A DNA stretch of 64,000 bases from Pseudomaricurvus sp. HS19. Its GTDB lineage: Bacteria; Pseudomonadota; Gammaproteobacteria; Pseudomonadales; Cellvibrionaceae. The translations under genes and the position numbers were made by a program. The stretch spans positions 1 through 64,000 of the forward strand of contig NZ_WVVW01000001.1 of assembly GCF_009857815.1 (NCBI RefSeq). Direction: 5' to 3'. Under the pieces are notes generated by a model. It saw nothing but the letters and a program-made list of their open reading frames with translations, had not been told where the DNA came from and did not search any database. Every line of letters starts with the position of its first letter. Position 1 is the first letter of the stretch. This document shows positions 56,386-64,000 of this stretch, piece by piece.

Positions 56386-57360
56386 CTAGCCCGCCAACTC
56401 CCGCTCCCCCACAAGATGGGGCACAAACGCCGCCTCAATCCCCGCTGCCTCATTCAGCCGCTTGATGCTCTCAAACAGCACCAGAGCCTGCGGGTAATGG
56501 ACTTTCAGGTAGGCCAGCCACTGTTTGATACGGTTGCCCAGAAATTTGCCCGGGTAGAGGGGCTTGGTGGTGAGGTAGTAGCTGTAGAGCAGCTCCGCCA
56601 CCTGTGACCATTCCATGGCCTCGTAGTCACGGCCCTCGGCGTGGGCGCGAATGGCCAGTGCCAGGTCGGGGCGGGTGAGGATGCCCCGGCCCAGCATAAA
56701 ATCATCGCAGCCGGTGATGTCGCGGCAGCGTTGCCACTCCTGGGGTGACCAGATGTCGCCGTTGGCGATCACTGGTATGGGGAGGGTTTCGCGGATGCGG
56801 GCGATGTACTCCCAGTAGGCGGGCGGTCGGTAGCCGTCGGCCTTGGAACGGGCGTGCACCGCCAGTTCGTTGGCGCCGGCCTCGAAGGCGGCGCGGGCGT
56901 TGTCCATATAGAGACTGCGATCTTCGAAGCCGAGGCGGATCTTGGCAGTTACCGGGATGGTGCCCGGTACGGCGTCACGGACCGCCCGGACGATGTCGTA
57001 AACCCGGTTCGGGGTTTTCAGCAGGCAGGCGCCGCCGTCACTGTTATTGACGGTTTTCGCCGGGCAGCCGAAGTTGAGGTCAATGGCGGCGGCACCCAGG
57101 CTGGCGGCCTTGGCGGCGTTCCAGGCCAGGGAGCCGGGATGGCCGCCGAGCAGTTGCAGGCGCACCTCGGTACCGGCAGCAGTACGGCTGCCCTGGTCCA
57201 GTTCCGGGCAGAGCTTTTTGAAAACCCTTTCCGGCAGGCGCTGGTGCTCGCTAACCCGCACAAACTCCGTGACGCAGACGTCGACACCCCCCAGCGCACT
57301 CATCAGCTGGCGGACATGGTGGTCAATTACCCCCTCCATCGGGGCCATAAAAAGGCGCAT
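56386..57360 (-). CDS. dusC: tRNA-dihydrouridine(16) synthase
   Basis: 324 residues with the DusC-specific start MRLFMAPMEGVIDHHVRQLM and CVTEFVRV, then LQLLGGHPGSLAWNAA and the catalytic NFGCPAKTVNNSDGGACLLK (Cys99, equivalent to E. coli Cys98). The FMN-binding ANGDIWSP and MLGRGILTRPDL segments follow, and then a C-terminal recognition domain (IKQWLAYLKVHY). It reduces U16 of tRNAs with NADPH. The closest match in my knowledge is DusC rather than DusA or DusB because of these N-terminal motifs. It stands alone on the minus strand, divergent from oadGAB. Confidence 0.95.
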   Translation of the reverse strand: MRLFMAPMEGVIDHHVRQLMSALGGVDVCVTEFVRVSEHQRLPERVFKKLCPELDQGSRTAAGTEVRLQLLGGHPGSLAWNAAKAASLGAAAIDLNFGCPAKTVNNSDGGACLLKTPNRVYDIVRAVRDAVPGTIPVTAKIRLGFEDRSLYMDNARAAFEAGANELAVHARSKADGYRPPAYWEYIARIRETLPIPVIANGDIWSPQEWQRCRDITGCDDFMLGRGILTRPDLALAIRAHAEGRDYEAMEWSQVAELLYSYYLTTKPLYPGKFLGNRIKQWLAYLKVHYPQALVLFESIKRLNEAAGIEAAFVPHLVGERELAG

Positions 57361-57836
57361 AAAGGTCGGAATGGTCTGTAGTCGGGTTGGCGTGGAATTA
57401 CAAAAGGGGGCGGATTGTAGCGGTTTGCCCGCTTATCAGACAGTGCTGATAGCGGGTGGTGTGGTAAAAAGTGTTCATGGTGCCTAGTATTTAATCTGTT
57501 TGGGGCGGTGTGTAGGGTATGGTTTGGTAGTTTTTTTACAGAATTTGGCGAAAGTATTTGCCAAATTTGTAGTAGTTAACAAAATTTGCTTACAACACCG
57601 CGTCGGGATAGAGTTTTTGCCCCCAAATTCGGGGATGTACGGCCTGTGAGACGGCCCGATTTCTGCAGCACTCCTGACCATCCGGCAGGCTGTGAAACAG
57701 GATCGTTGCCAGGTCGCTGTGAGCTTATCGGCTTAACCCGTACACACTGAGAACAGTCAGGCTTCCATGAGATGCCCTGTGGACACCGACACCAGGCTGA
57801 GATCCCTGATGCCGGCACTTAGGAGAAACAGACAAG
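57361..57836. other. Divergent dusC-oadG intergenic region
   Basis: No gene is supported. The central part (57475-57600) is AT rich and contains an inverted repeat AATTTGGC-N10-GCCAAATT (57542-57567) that could be an operator or hairpin for the oad operon. CAAATTTG-like motifs recur nearby. Confidence 0.5.
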
Positions 57837-58085
57837 ATGCAACAAGGTATCATGCAACAGGGCGTCGACCTGATGCTCTACGGGATGGGAACGGTGTTCG
57901 TTTTCCTGACCCTGCTGGTGATTGCGACCGCAATCATGTCTTCACTCGTGCAACGCTTTTTACCGGAAGCGCCCCCGGTTATCCCCGCACCGCGTCCTGC
58001 TGCGGCACCGGCTGGCGTAACCGATCCCAAACTGATCGCCGTGATCAAGGCGGCTGTGGATCAGCACCGGGCCAAAAACAAGTAA
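57837..58085 (+). CDS. oadG: Oxaloacetate decarboxylase gamma chain
   Basis: 82 residues: one N-terminal membrane segment (LYGMGTVFVFLTLLVIATAIMSSL), then a Pro/Ala-rich linker and a short cytoplasmic helix ending QHRAKNK, the standard OadG plan. It holds the OadA and OadB subunits together and helps bind zinc. AGGAGA precedes ATG 57837. It is first in the oadGAB operon, the usual order. Confidence 0.93.
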   Translation: MQQGIMQQGVDLMLYGMGTVFVFLTLLVIATAIMSSLVQRFLPEAPPVIPAPRPAAAPAGVTDPKLIAVIKAAVDQHRAKNK

Positions 58086-58172
58086 CCGCTGTGACCGCCG
58101 CAGCCCGCTTCCGGGCCGGCAACGACAGCAGGATCCTCCATCTTTAAAAAGTTACCTGATAAGGGAATTCTC

Positions 58173-59960
58173 ATGAGTGAGAACAAAAAGCCACTGGGCA
58201 TTACCGATGTTGTGCTGCGCGATGCGCACCAGTCCCTGTTTGCCACCCGCATGCGCCTTGACGATATGCTGCCTGTTGCCGCGCAACTGGACGAGATCGG
58301 TTTCTGGTCTCTGGAAACCTGGGGTGGTGCTACCTTTGATGCCTGTATCCGCTATCTGGGCGAAGACCCGTGGGAGCGTATCCGCGAGCTGAAAAAGGCG
58401 ATGCCCAAAACCCCGATGCAGATGCTGTTTCGCGGTCAGAATATCCTGGGTTACCGTCACTACGCCGATGACGTGGTGGAAAAATTTGTCGAGCGCTGTG
58501 TGGTTAACGGCGTCGATGTGTTCCGCGTCTTCGATGCGATGAACGATATGCGCAATATCGACGTTGCGCTGAAAGCGGTTAAAAAACAGGGCAAGCACGC
58601 CCAGGGCACCATCTCCTACACTACCAGCCCGGTGCACACCATCGACATGTGGGTCGAGCAGGGCAAGCGCATTGAAGACATGGGCGCTGACTCTATCGCC
58701 ATTAAAGACATGGCGGGCCTGCTGAAACCCTACGACGGCTATGAGCTGGTGACCAAGCTGAAAGCGGCCTGTGACATTCCCATTCACATGCAGTGCCACG
58801 CCACCACCGGTATGTCCACCTCCACCATTCTCAAGTGTGTGGAAGCGGGTATCGACAATGTGGATACCGCCATCTCTTCCATGTCCATGACCTACGGCCA
58901 CAGCCCAACCGAGTCCGTGGTCGCCATCCTGCAGGGTACTGACCGTGACACAGGCCTGGACCTGGGCAAGCTGGAAGAGATCGCCAACTACTTCCGCGAG
59001 GTACGGAAGAAGTACGCCAAATTCGAAGGCTCCCTGCGTGGTATCGACGGCCGCATCCTCACCGCCCAGGTGCCGGGTGGCATGCTCACCAACATGGAGA
59101 GCCAGCTGAAGGACCAGGGTGCTGCCGACCGCTTCGGTGACGTGCTGGCGGAGATCCCCCGTGTTCGCGAAGACCTGGGCTTCATCCCGCTGGTAACGCC
59201 CACTTCCCAGATTGTGGGTACTCAGGCGGTATTGAACGTGCTGACCGGCGAGCGTTACAAGTCCATCTCCAAGGAGACCCAGGGCGTGCTCAAGGGCGAG
59301 TACGGTGCAGCGCCTGCCCCGTTCAACAAAGAGCTGCAGGATCGCGTACTGGATGGTGCCGAGCCTATCACCTGCCGCCCTGCGGACCTGCTGGAACCCG
59401 AAATGGACAAGCTGGCGGCGGAGCTTAAGCAGCTGGCTTCCGAGAAGGGGATCAAACTGGCCGCCGGTGAGCAGGAAATCGACGATGTGCTGACCTATGC
59501 TCTGTTCCCGCAGATCGGCCTCAAGTTTCTCGAGAACCGTGGCAACGCCGATGCCTTTGAACCTGTGCCTACCGGTAAAGAGGGCTCTGTGGTCACTAAC
59601 GACAGCGGTGAAGAGGTCTACACCGTCACCGTCGAAGGCCAGTCCTACACCGTAACTGTCTCCAACGGCGGCGACCTCACCGGCATCGCACCTGTGGGTG
59701 GCGCAGCCCCTGCAGCAGCGGCTGGCGGCGGAGCGCCGGTCAGTGGTGGTGATCCGCTGCCTTCGCCGCTGGCAGGCAATATCTTCAAGGTGCTGGCTGC
59801 ACCGGGCCAGTCGGTACAGGAAGGTGACCTGCTGATTATCCTCGAAGCCATGAAGATGGAAACCGAGATCCGCGCTCCCAAGGCGGGTACTGTTGGTAGC
59901 GTCAGCGTCAAGCCAGGTGACTCCGTCGCTGTGGGCGATACGCTGCTGACCATCGCTTAA
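58173..59960 (+). CDS. oadA: Oxaloacetate decarboxylase alpha chain (biotin carboxyltransferase)
   Basis: 595 residues. The N-terminal TIM-barrel carboxyltransferase domain contains [20 protein letters not shown] and the metal-binding [10 protein letters not shown]; a PYC/OADA conserved domain and a Pro/Ala-rich hinge (about 505-525) follow. The C-terminal biotinyl domain carries EAMKMET with the biotinylated Lys561. It transfers CO2 from oxaloacetate to biotin, giving pyruvate. It acts with the membrane OadB at the inner face of the membrane. It is 87 bases after oadG and 18 before oadB. Confidence 0.97.
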   Translation: MSENKKPLGITDVVLRDAHQSLFATRMRLDDMLPVAAQLDEIGFWSLETWGGATFDACIRYLGEDPWERIRELKKAMPKTPMQMLFRGQNILGYRHYADDVVEKFVERCVVNGVDVFRVFDAMNDMRNIDVALKAVKKQGKHAQGTISYTTSPVHTIDMWVEQGKRIEDMGADSIAIKDMAGLLKPYDGYELVTKLKAACDIPIHMQCHATTGMSTSTILKCVEAGIDNVDTAISSMSMTYGHSPTESVVAILQGTDRDTGLDLGKLEEIANYFREVRKKYAKFEGSLRGIDGRILTAQVPGGMLTNMESQLKDQGAADRFGDVLAEIPRVREDLGFIPLVTPTSQIVGTQAVLNVLTGERYKSISKETQGVLKGEYGAAPAPFNKELQDRVLDGAEPITCRPADLLEPEMDKLAAELKQLASEKGIKLAAGEQEIDDVLTYALFPQIGLKFLENRGNADAFEPVPTGKEGSVVTNDSGEEVYTVTVEGQSYTVTVSNGGDLTGIAPVGGAAPAAAAGGGAPVSGGDPLPSPLAGNIFKVLAAPGQSVQEGDLLIILEAMKMETEIRAPKAGTVGSVSVKPGDSVAVGDTLLTIA

Positions 59961-59978
59961 GGCCGGGGGATTAAGACA

Positions 59979-61292
59979 ATGGAAAACTTTCTCGGTTTGT
60001 GGATGGAGTCGGGCTTGCACCTGATGCAGCCCGGCCAGGTGATTATGATCCTGGTGGGGATGGTGCTGCTGTTCCTGGCCATCAACAAAAACTTTGAACC
60101 GCTGTTGCTGGTGCCGATCGGGTTCGGTGGCATTCTGGCTAACATTCCCGGTGCGGAGCTGGCCTCCTCGGCGGTGGACGCGGCACTGCACGCGGCGCAC
60201 CCTGACGTGATGGCGGCCTTTGCCAACGCCCTTGGCATCGATCCGGCCGCTGGTGTTAAAGCCATCAAGCACGCCTATGAAGTGGCTTCCGCCACTCATC
60301 ATGCGCAGCTGGCCAACCTTGCGGCGGACTTCGGTTACAACAACGGCATGCTCTATAACTTCTACTCCGTAGCCATCGCCTCCGGTGTTGCACCGCTGGT
60401 GATCTTTATGGGTGTGGGTGCCATGACCGATTTTGGGCCGTTACTGGCCAATCCCAGAACCCTGTTCCTGGGGGCGGCGGCGCAGTTCGGCATCTTCGCT
60501 ACCGTCATGGGCGCAGTGGCGCTGAACTACTTCGGTATTATGGATTTCAGCATCGCCGACGCAGCTGCCATCGGTATTATCGGTGGTGCGGACGGCCCGA
60601 CGGCGATCTATGTAGCATCATTGCTGGCGCCGGAGCTGCTGGGTGCCATTGCCGTTGCGGCCTACTCCTATATGGCACTGGTACCGCTGATCCAGCCACC
60701 GATCATGAAGGCGCTGACCACCCACGAAGAGCGCAAGATTGTCATGACCCAGATGCGGGTGGTGAGCAAGCGCGAGAAGATCATCTTCCCCATTGTGGTG
60801 TTGGTACTGGTGGCCATGTTCCTGCCATCGGCGGCGCCGCTGCTGGGTATGTTCTGCTTTGGTAACCTGATGAAAGAGTGCGGGGTGGTAGATCGTCTCT
60901 CCGACACCGCACAAAACGCCCTCATCAATATCACCACCATCTTCCTTGGTCTCTCAGTAGGGTCCAAGCTGGCGGCTGACAAGTTCCTGGACCCTAAAAC
61001 CCTGGGTATCCTGGCGCTGGGTATCGTCGCCTTTGGTATTGGTACTGCGATGGGTGTCATCATGGCCAAGCTGATGAACAAGTTCAGCAGCCAGAAGATC
61101 AACCCTTTGATCGGCTCAGCTGGTGTGTCGGCGGTGCCCATGGCGGCACGGGTATCCAACAGGGTTGGCCTGGAAGCCAACCCGCAGAACTTCCTGCTGA
61201 TGCATGCCATGGGCCCCAATGTTGCGGGTGTGATTGGCTCTGCAGTGGCTGCCGGTGTTATGATCTCCATGGTTCAGGCGATGACCAACTGA
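59979..61292 (+). CDS. oadB: Oxaloacetate decarboxylase beta chain, sodium pump subunit
   Basis: 437 residues, multi-spanning (about nine to eleven membrane segments). It has the family's [19 protein letters not shown], the Asp-containing segment needed for Na+ transport, and [41 protein letters not shown]. It decarboxylates carboxybiotin and exports sodium, generating a sodium-motive force, in keeping with a marine habitat. A strong terminator lies 32 bases after its stop. The N-terminus ([20 protein letters not shown]) is the expected start. Confidence 0.97.
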   Translation: MENFLGLWMESGLHLMQPGQVIMILVGMVLLFLAINKNFEPLLLVPIGFGGILANIPGAELASSAVDAALHAAHPDVMAAFANALGIDPAAGVKAIKHAYEVASATHHAQLANLAADFGYNNGMLYNFYSVAIASGVAPLVIFMGVGAMTDFGPLLANPRTLFLGAAAQFGIFATVMGAVALNYFGIMDFSIADAAAIGIIGGADGPTAIYVASLLAPELLGAIAVAAYSYMALVPLIQPPIMKALTTHEERKIVMTQMRVVSKREKIIFPIVVLVLVAMFLPSAAPLLGMFCFGNLMKECGVVDRLSDTAQNALINITTIFLGLSVGSKLAADKFLDPKTLGILALGIVAFGIGTAMGVIMAKLMNKFSSQKINPLIGSAGVSAVPMAARVSNRVGLEANPQNFLLMHAMGPNVAGVIGSAVAAGVMISMVQAMTN

Positions 61293-61324
61293 TCGCTTAT
61301 TGACCGAATTGCGAACAATATGCG

Positions 61325-61354
61325 GGCCCCGCTGGAAACGGCGGGGCCTTTTTT
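61325..61354 (+). terminator. Terminator of oadGAB
   Basis: The 8-bp GC-rich stem GGCCCCGC / GCGGGGCC, an eight-base loop and six T residues. Confidence 0.95.
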
Positions 61355-61433
61355 ATATAAAGCGGTTCCGGTAGCAGGGAAGCAGTACCGTGCAGACAGG
61401 GAAGTGACGAGTACCCACCTGAGGAGCAATTAC

Positions 61434-62144
61434 ATGCTGGCTTTGCCCAAAAAACTGTTGAATTCGCTGATGTTGTCGGCCTGTGTGCTGGTGTTCAGCG
61501 GTTGCAGTCTGCTGGAGCAGAAAACCACCACTGACCCACAGCAGCCGGTGCAGTCACAGGAGCCCGGCGAGGCCCCGGCTTGCCCGCAGCCCGAAGCGCC
61601 GGCAGAGCAGCCGCCGGTGGTCGAGGAGAAGCCGTTACAGCCGGAGCCGCCTGCGCTCTCCTGTCCCAAGCCCAAACCCACCGCCTGTCCCGCCGTAGTG
61701 AGTGGTGATGTTACCGGTCGCGGCGACCTGCGCATTATTGGTCAGGTGGAGTACGTGGACGTAATGCCTATCAACATGCGCAAGAAGGCGCGGGTGGATA
61801 CCGGTGCCGAGACCACCTCTATTGACGCCTCGGATATCGTAGAGTTCGAGCGTGATGGCAAAAGCTGGGTCAAGTTCAAGGTGGAAGACCGCCGTACCGG
61901 CGAGGTTTCAGAGATCAAGGCGCCGGTAGTGCGCTGGGTAAGAATCAAGCAGCACGGGGTGGAAAATGTGCGCCGTCAGGTGGTGCGCCTGGAGCTGCGC
62001 ATGGGCAGCCTGCACGACAAGGTAGAAGTCACCCTGGCGGACCGTGACCGGTTTGACTACCCGATCCTCATCGGCCGCAACTTCCTGCAGGGCAGGGCTG
62101 TTGTGGACGTCAGTCGCAAGTACCTGACCTTGCAGAAGGAGTAG
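61434..62144 (+). CDS. Retropepsin-like aspartic protease lipoprotein (RimB/PF05618 family)
   Basis: Start 61434 is fixed by GAGGAG with seven-base spacing; a longer frame from 61320 runs through the oad terminator. 236 residues: a lipoprotein signal (LVFSGC), a Pro/Glu/Gln-rich linker (about 30-80), and a C-terminal domain with ARVDTGAETTSIDA (catalytic Asp of the DTG/A type) and YPILIGRNFLQGRAVVDVSRKY. The family is often labelled ATP-dependent zinc protease, but the fold is retropepsin-like. It precedes the UUP1 and RimK-like genes; the three form a conserved gammaproteobacterial cassette. Likely periplasmic or outer-membrane anchored; substrate unknown. Confidence 0.9.
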   Translation: MLALPKKLLNSLMLSACVLVFSGCSLLEQKTTTDPQQPVQSQEPGEAPACPQPEAPAEQPPVVEEKPLQPEPPALSCPKPKPTACPAVVSGDVTGRGDLRIIGQVEYVDVMPINMRKKARVDTGAETTSIDASDIVEFERDGKSWVKFKVEDRRTGEVSEIKAPVVRWVRIKQHGVENVRRQVVRLELRMGSLHDKVEVTLADRDRFDYPILIGRNFLQGRAVVDVSRKYLTLQKE

Positions 62145-62269
62145 CGAAGGCGCGATAACCCGCGTAAAGTCTGACGCGGCGTCGAGAGACGTAGTTCACC
62201 CCAAAAAGGTGAAGAGCGTGCTAATCTGCGCGCTATTTGTCAGGCTTTAGAGTCATATCGGGGGAGTCA

Positions 62270-63796
62270 TTGAAGCTTTCTTCTGCAAATCAGGTGCACC
62301 TGCTGGTTGTCCTGTTGTTTTGTGTCGGGCTGGGTGCTGCGGCCTATAAGCACCTGGCGCTGGGCTTCCCGCTACTCGCCTCCGAAACGGAAACCATCTG
62401 GCAGCTGGAGGGCAAGATTGTCTTTGACGCGAAGCCCGGCATGCCGGTGGAAGTGCGTCTTAACCTGCCGGACAACAACCCCAGCCGCCGCCTGGTCTCC
62501 TCAGATTTTATCGCCCCCGGTTTCAATTTCGATGAGATTGAGGAAGAGGGCGCCCGTATGGCCCGCTGGCGGGGCGAGGGGATTGAAGGCGAGCAGGTAA
62601 TCCTGTTGCGCTCCCTCAGCTATTTTCCCGATACCGAAGACGCCCTGGAGAGCCCGCTGGCACGTCCTCTCGGTGACGATATGGACGGTCCCCTGCGTCG
62701 CACCGGCCTGAGCCTGTTGCGGGATATACAGCCAGCTGCCGGCATTGATGGCGCCCTGCAGATTATGCGCAGCCTCAACCAGCCGGGTGAGCAGCGGGTA
62801 GAGATCCTGCTGCGGGGCAATACCACCCCGGAAAAACGTACCTATCGTATGGGGCAGGTCCTGGCCCTGGCCGGCTATCAGGTGGAGCCGGTGGGTGGCA
62901 TCTTCCTGGAAGATAAAAGCCGCAGCCAGACCATTAACCACTTTCTGGAAGTGTTTATCGACGGCCGCAAGTGGCTGCTGGATACCCGTGAGCTGGAGAT
63001 TATTCCCTGGGACCGGATAGTGCTGTTGCAGCGCAACAAGGAGCCCCTGCTGGAAGTTTTCGGCGGTAAGGACTCCCGGGTAACCTACGCCACCAACAAG
63101 CTGCAGCGCGCCACCTTTGCCTCGGCGGTTGACGCCGCCAGCCACGCCGAAAACCCGCTCATCGACTTCTCCATTTACAGCCTGCCGCTGTCGGAGCAGA
63201 ACACATTCAAACTGCTGCTGGTGATCCCGCTGGGGGCGCTGGTGGTGGTGATCCTGCGCAACCTGGTGGGACTGCGCACGTCAGGCACCTTTATGCCGGT
63301 GCTGATCGCCCTGACTTTCCTTCAGACCACGCTGGTGGTGGGGGTGATGCTGTTTATCGTGGTGGTGGGTGTGGGCCTGATCCTGCGCTCCTATCTCAGT
63401 CACCTTAACCTGTTGCTGGTGCCGAGGATCGCCTCGGTGCTGGTGTTCGTGATTATTATCTACGGCGCCATCGGTATCCTCAGTGCAAAGATGGGCTGGC
63501 AGGGGGGACTGAAGGTGACTTTCTTCCCCATGATCATCCTCTCCTGGACCATCGAACGCATGTCGATCCTGTGGGACGAAGCCGGCCCGCGGGAGGTGAT
63601 GGTGGAGTCCGGTGGCAGCCTGGTGACCGCCAGCCTCGCGTACCTGCTGATGGGCAATACCCTGATCAGCGATACCATTTTCCTCTACCCGGAACTGCTG
63701 CTGGTGATCCTGGCGGTGATTATTGCCATCGGCAGTTACACCGGTTACCGGCTGTCTGACCTGCGCCGTTTTGAGCCGCTGGAGCGTCACGACTGA
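62270..63796 (+). CDS. UUP1-family inactive transglutaminase fused to seven membrane helices
   Basis: I choose TTG 62270 (KLSSANQVHLLVVLL after GGGGGAG, spacing only three bases); TTG 62237 is an alternative. About 508 residues. An N-terminal membrane anchor (HLLVVLLFCVGLGAAAYKH) is followed by a periplasmic region (about 40-325) with a transglutaminase-like domain that lacks the usual catalytic Cys-His-Asp set (ALAGYQVEPVGG, HFLEVFIDGRKWLLD). The C-terminal seven membrane helices begin NTFKLLLVIPLGALVVVILRNLVG. The stop overlaps the start of the ATP-grasp gene. In the family it is proposed to sense or present a peptide to the partner ligase and protease. Confidence 0.9.
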   Translation: MKLSSANQVHLLVVLLFCVGLGAAAYKHLALGFPLLASETETIWQLEGKIVFDAKPGMPVEVRLNLPDNNPSRRLVSSDFIAPGFNFDEIEEEGARMARWRGEGIEGEQVILLRSLSYFPDTEDALESPLARPLGDDMDGPLRRTGLSLLRDIQPAAGIDGALQIMRSLNQPGEQRVEILLRGNTTPEKRTYRMGQVLALAGYQVEPVGGIFLEDKSRSQTINHFLEVFIDGRKWLLDTRELEIIPWDRIVLLQRNKEPLLEVFGGKDSRVTYATNKLQRATFASAVDAASHAENPLIDFSIYSLPLSEQNTFKLLLVIPLGALVVVILRNLVGLRTSGTFMPVLIALTFLQTTLVVGVMLFIVVVGVGLILRSYLSHLNLLLVPRIASVLVFVIIIYGAIGILSAKMGWQGGLKVTFFPMIILSWTIERMSILWDEAGPREVMVESGGSLVTASLAYLLMGNTLISDTIFLYPELLLVILAVIIAIGSYTGYRLSDLRRFEPLERHD

Positions 63797-64000
63797 TGAG
63801 CAGTTTCTGGCAGCGTCTGGGCATGGCATCACCGGAGTTCCTGCGCAGCAAGGGCATTGTCGGCATGAACCGTCGCAACGTGCAGCTGATTGCCCGCAAT
63901 AACCCGCGTCATCTCTATCCCAACGTGGATAACAAATACAAAACCAAGATGCTGTGCGCCGAGCACGGCATTGCGGTGCCCAAGCTGCTGGGTGTCTGCC
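63796..64000 (+). CDS. RimK-related alpha-L-glutamate ligase-like ATP-grasp protein (5' part)
   Basis: ATG 63796 overlaps the previous stop (TGATG). The 68 codons present read MSSFWQRLGMASPEFLRSKG, then GMNRRNVQLIARNNPRHLYP and VDNKYKTKMLCAEHGI, the characteristic N-terminus of the RimK-related family that accompanies UUP1 membrane proteins. The rest lies beyond the window. ATP-grasp ligases of this type are predicted to add amino acids to a peptide or small molecule. Cytoplasmic. Translationally coupled to the membrane partner. Confidence 0.88.
   Translation, partial: MSSFWQRLGMASPEFLRSKGIVGMNRRNVQLIARNNPRHLYPNVDNKYKTKMLCAEHGIAVPKLLGVC

Noticed and set aside
58152-60302. A 716-codon minus-strand frame across oadA/oadB
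   Set aside because: Antisense shadow of two certain genes; low-complexity His/Gly/Val-rich translation.

Overview
The window reads as a chromosomal segment of a marine-type gammaproteobacterium, and I place it near Pseudomonas/Cellvibrionales (Microbulbifer-like). The basis is protein similarity and gene order. alaS-lysC-csrA-tRNA-Ser-tRNA-Arg matches the Pseudomonas arrangement. HexR controls a complete Entner-Doudoroff block. A sodium-pumping oxaloacetate decarboxylase is present. Species-level placement is inference only.

Layout. 1-2573: 3' end of a large type I secreted RTX/VCBS adhesin. 2750-4248: LytM-type M23 protein, Trm112-like protein, HIT hydrolase. 4509-10680: alaS, lysC, csrA, tRNA-Ser(GCT), tRNA-Arg(ACG). 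Both tRNAs carry duplicated 3' tails (a 174-bp repeat x3, and a 161-bp-offset copy), and a possibly Fur-controlled unknown gene lies between them. 11346-11819: orphan hypothetical gene. 12237-22133: nine-gene operon for an envelope-spanning machine: four TPR/secreted components, a small secreted protein, an ExbB/TolQ channel, two ExbD/TolR proteins and a TonB-like protein with an AgmX/PglI-type C-terminal domain. 23098-40682: two translationally coupled genes, a roughly 4125-residue DUF11-repeat surface protein and a 1736-residue outer-membrane protein with three OmpA-like domains and a beta-barrel. 40800-42751: secreted hypothetical protein and OxyR. 42761-50229: hexR and zwf-pgl-edd-eda-pyk, with two HexR operators. 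50968-55655: glycosyltransferase, two methyltransferases, an alpha/alpha-toroid protein and a hexapeptide acyltransferase, probably a surface glycan or glycolipid locus. 56386-57360: dusC. 57837-61292: oadGAB. 61434-64000: retropepsin-like protease, UUP1 transglutaminase-like membrane protein and the start of a RimK-related ATP-grasp ligase.

The most interesting material is the 12-41 kb stretch. A proton-motive-force-driven ExbB/ExbD/TonB-like motor whose TonB-like protein shares a tail domain with Myxococcus gliding-motility proteins sits directly upstream of a giant repetitive surface protein and its presumed outer-membrane anchor. The two ExbD proteins are not equivalent: one has lost the membrane aspartate. 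The giant protein grew by tandem duplication of a roughly 3.83-kb multi-domain block. Other unexplained signals are the structured repeats behind both tRNAs, a candidate 36-residue protein after pyk, three MITE-like elements, and three 22-bp iterons in a divergent promoter.
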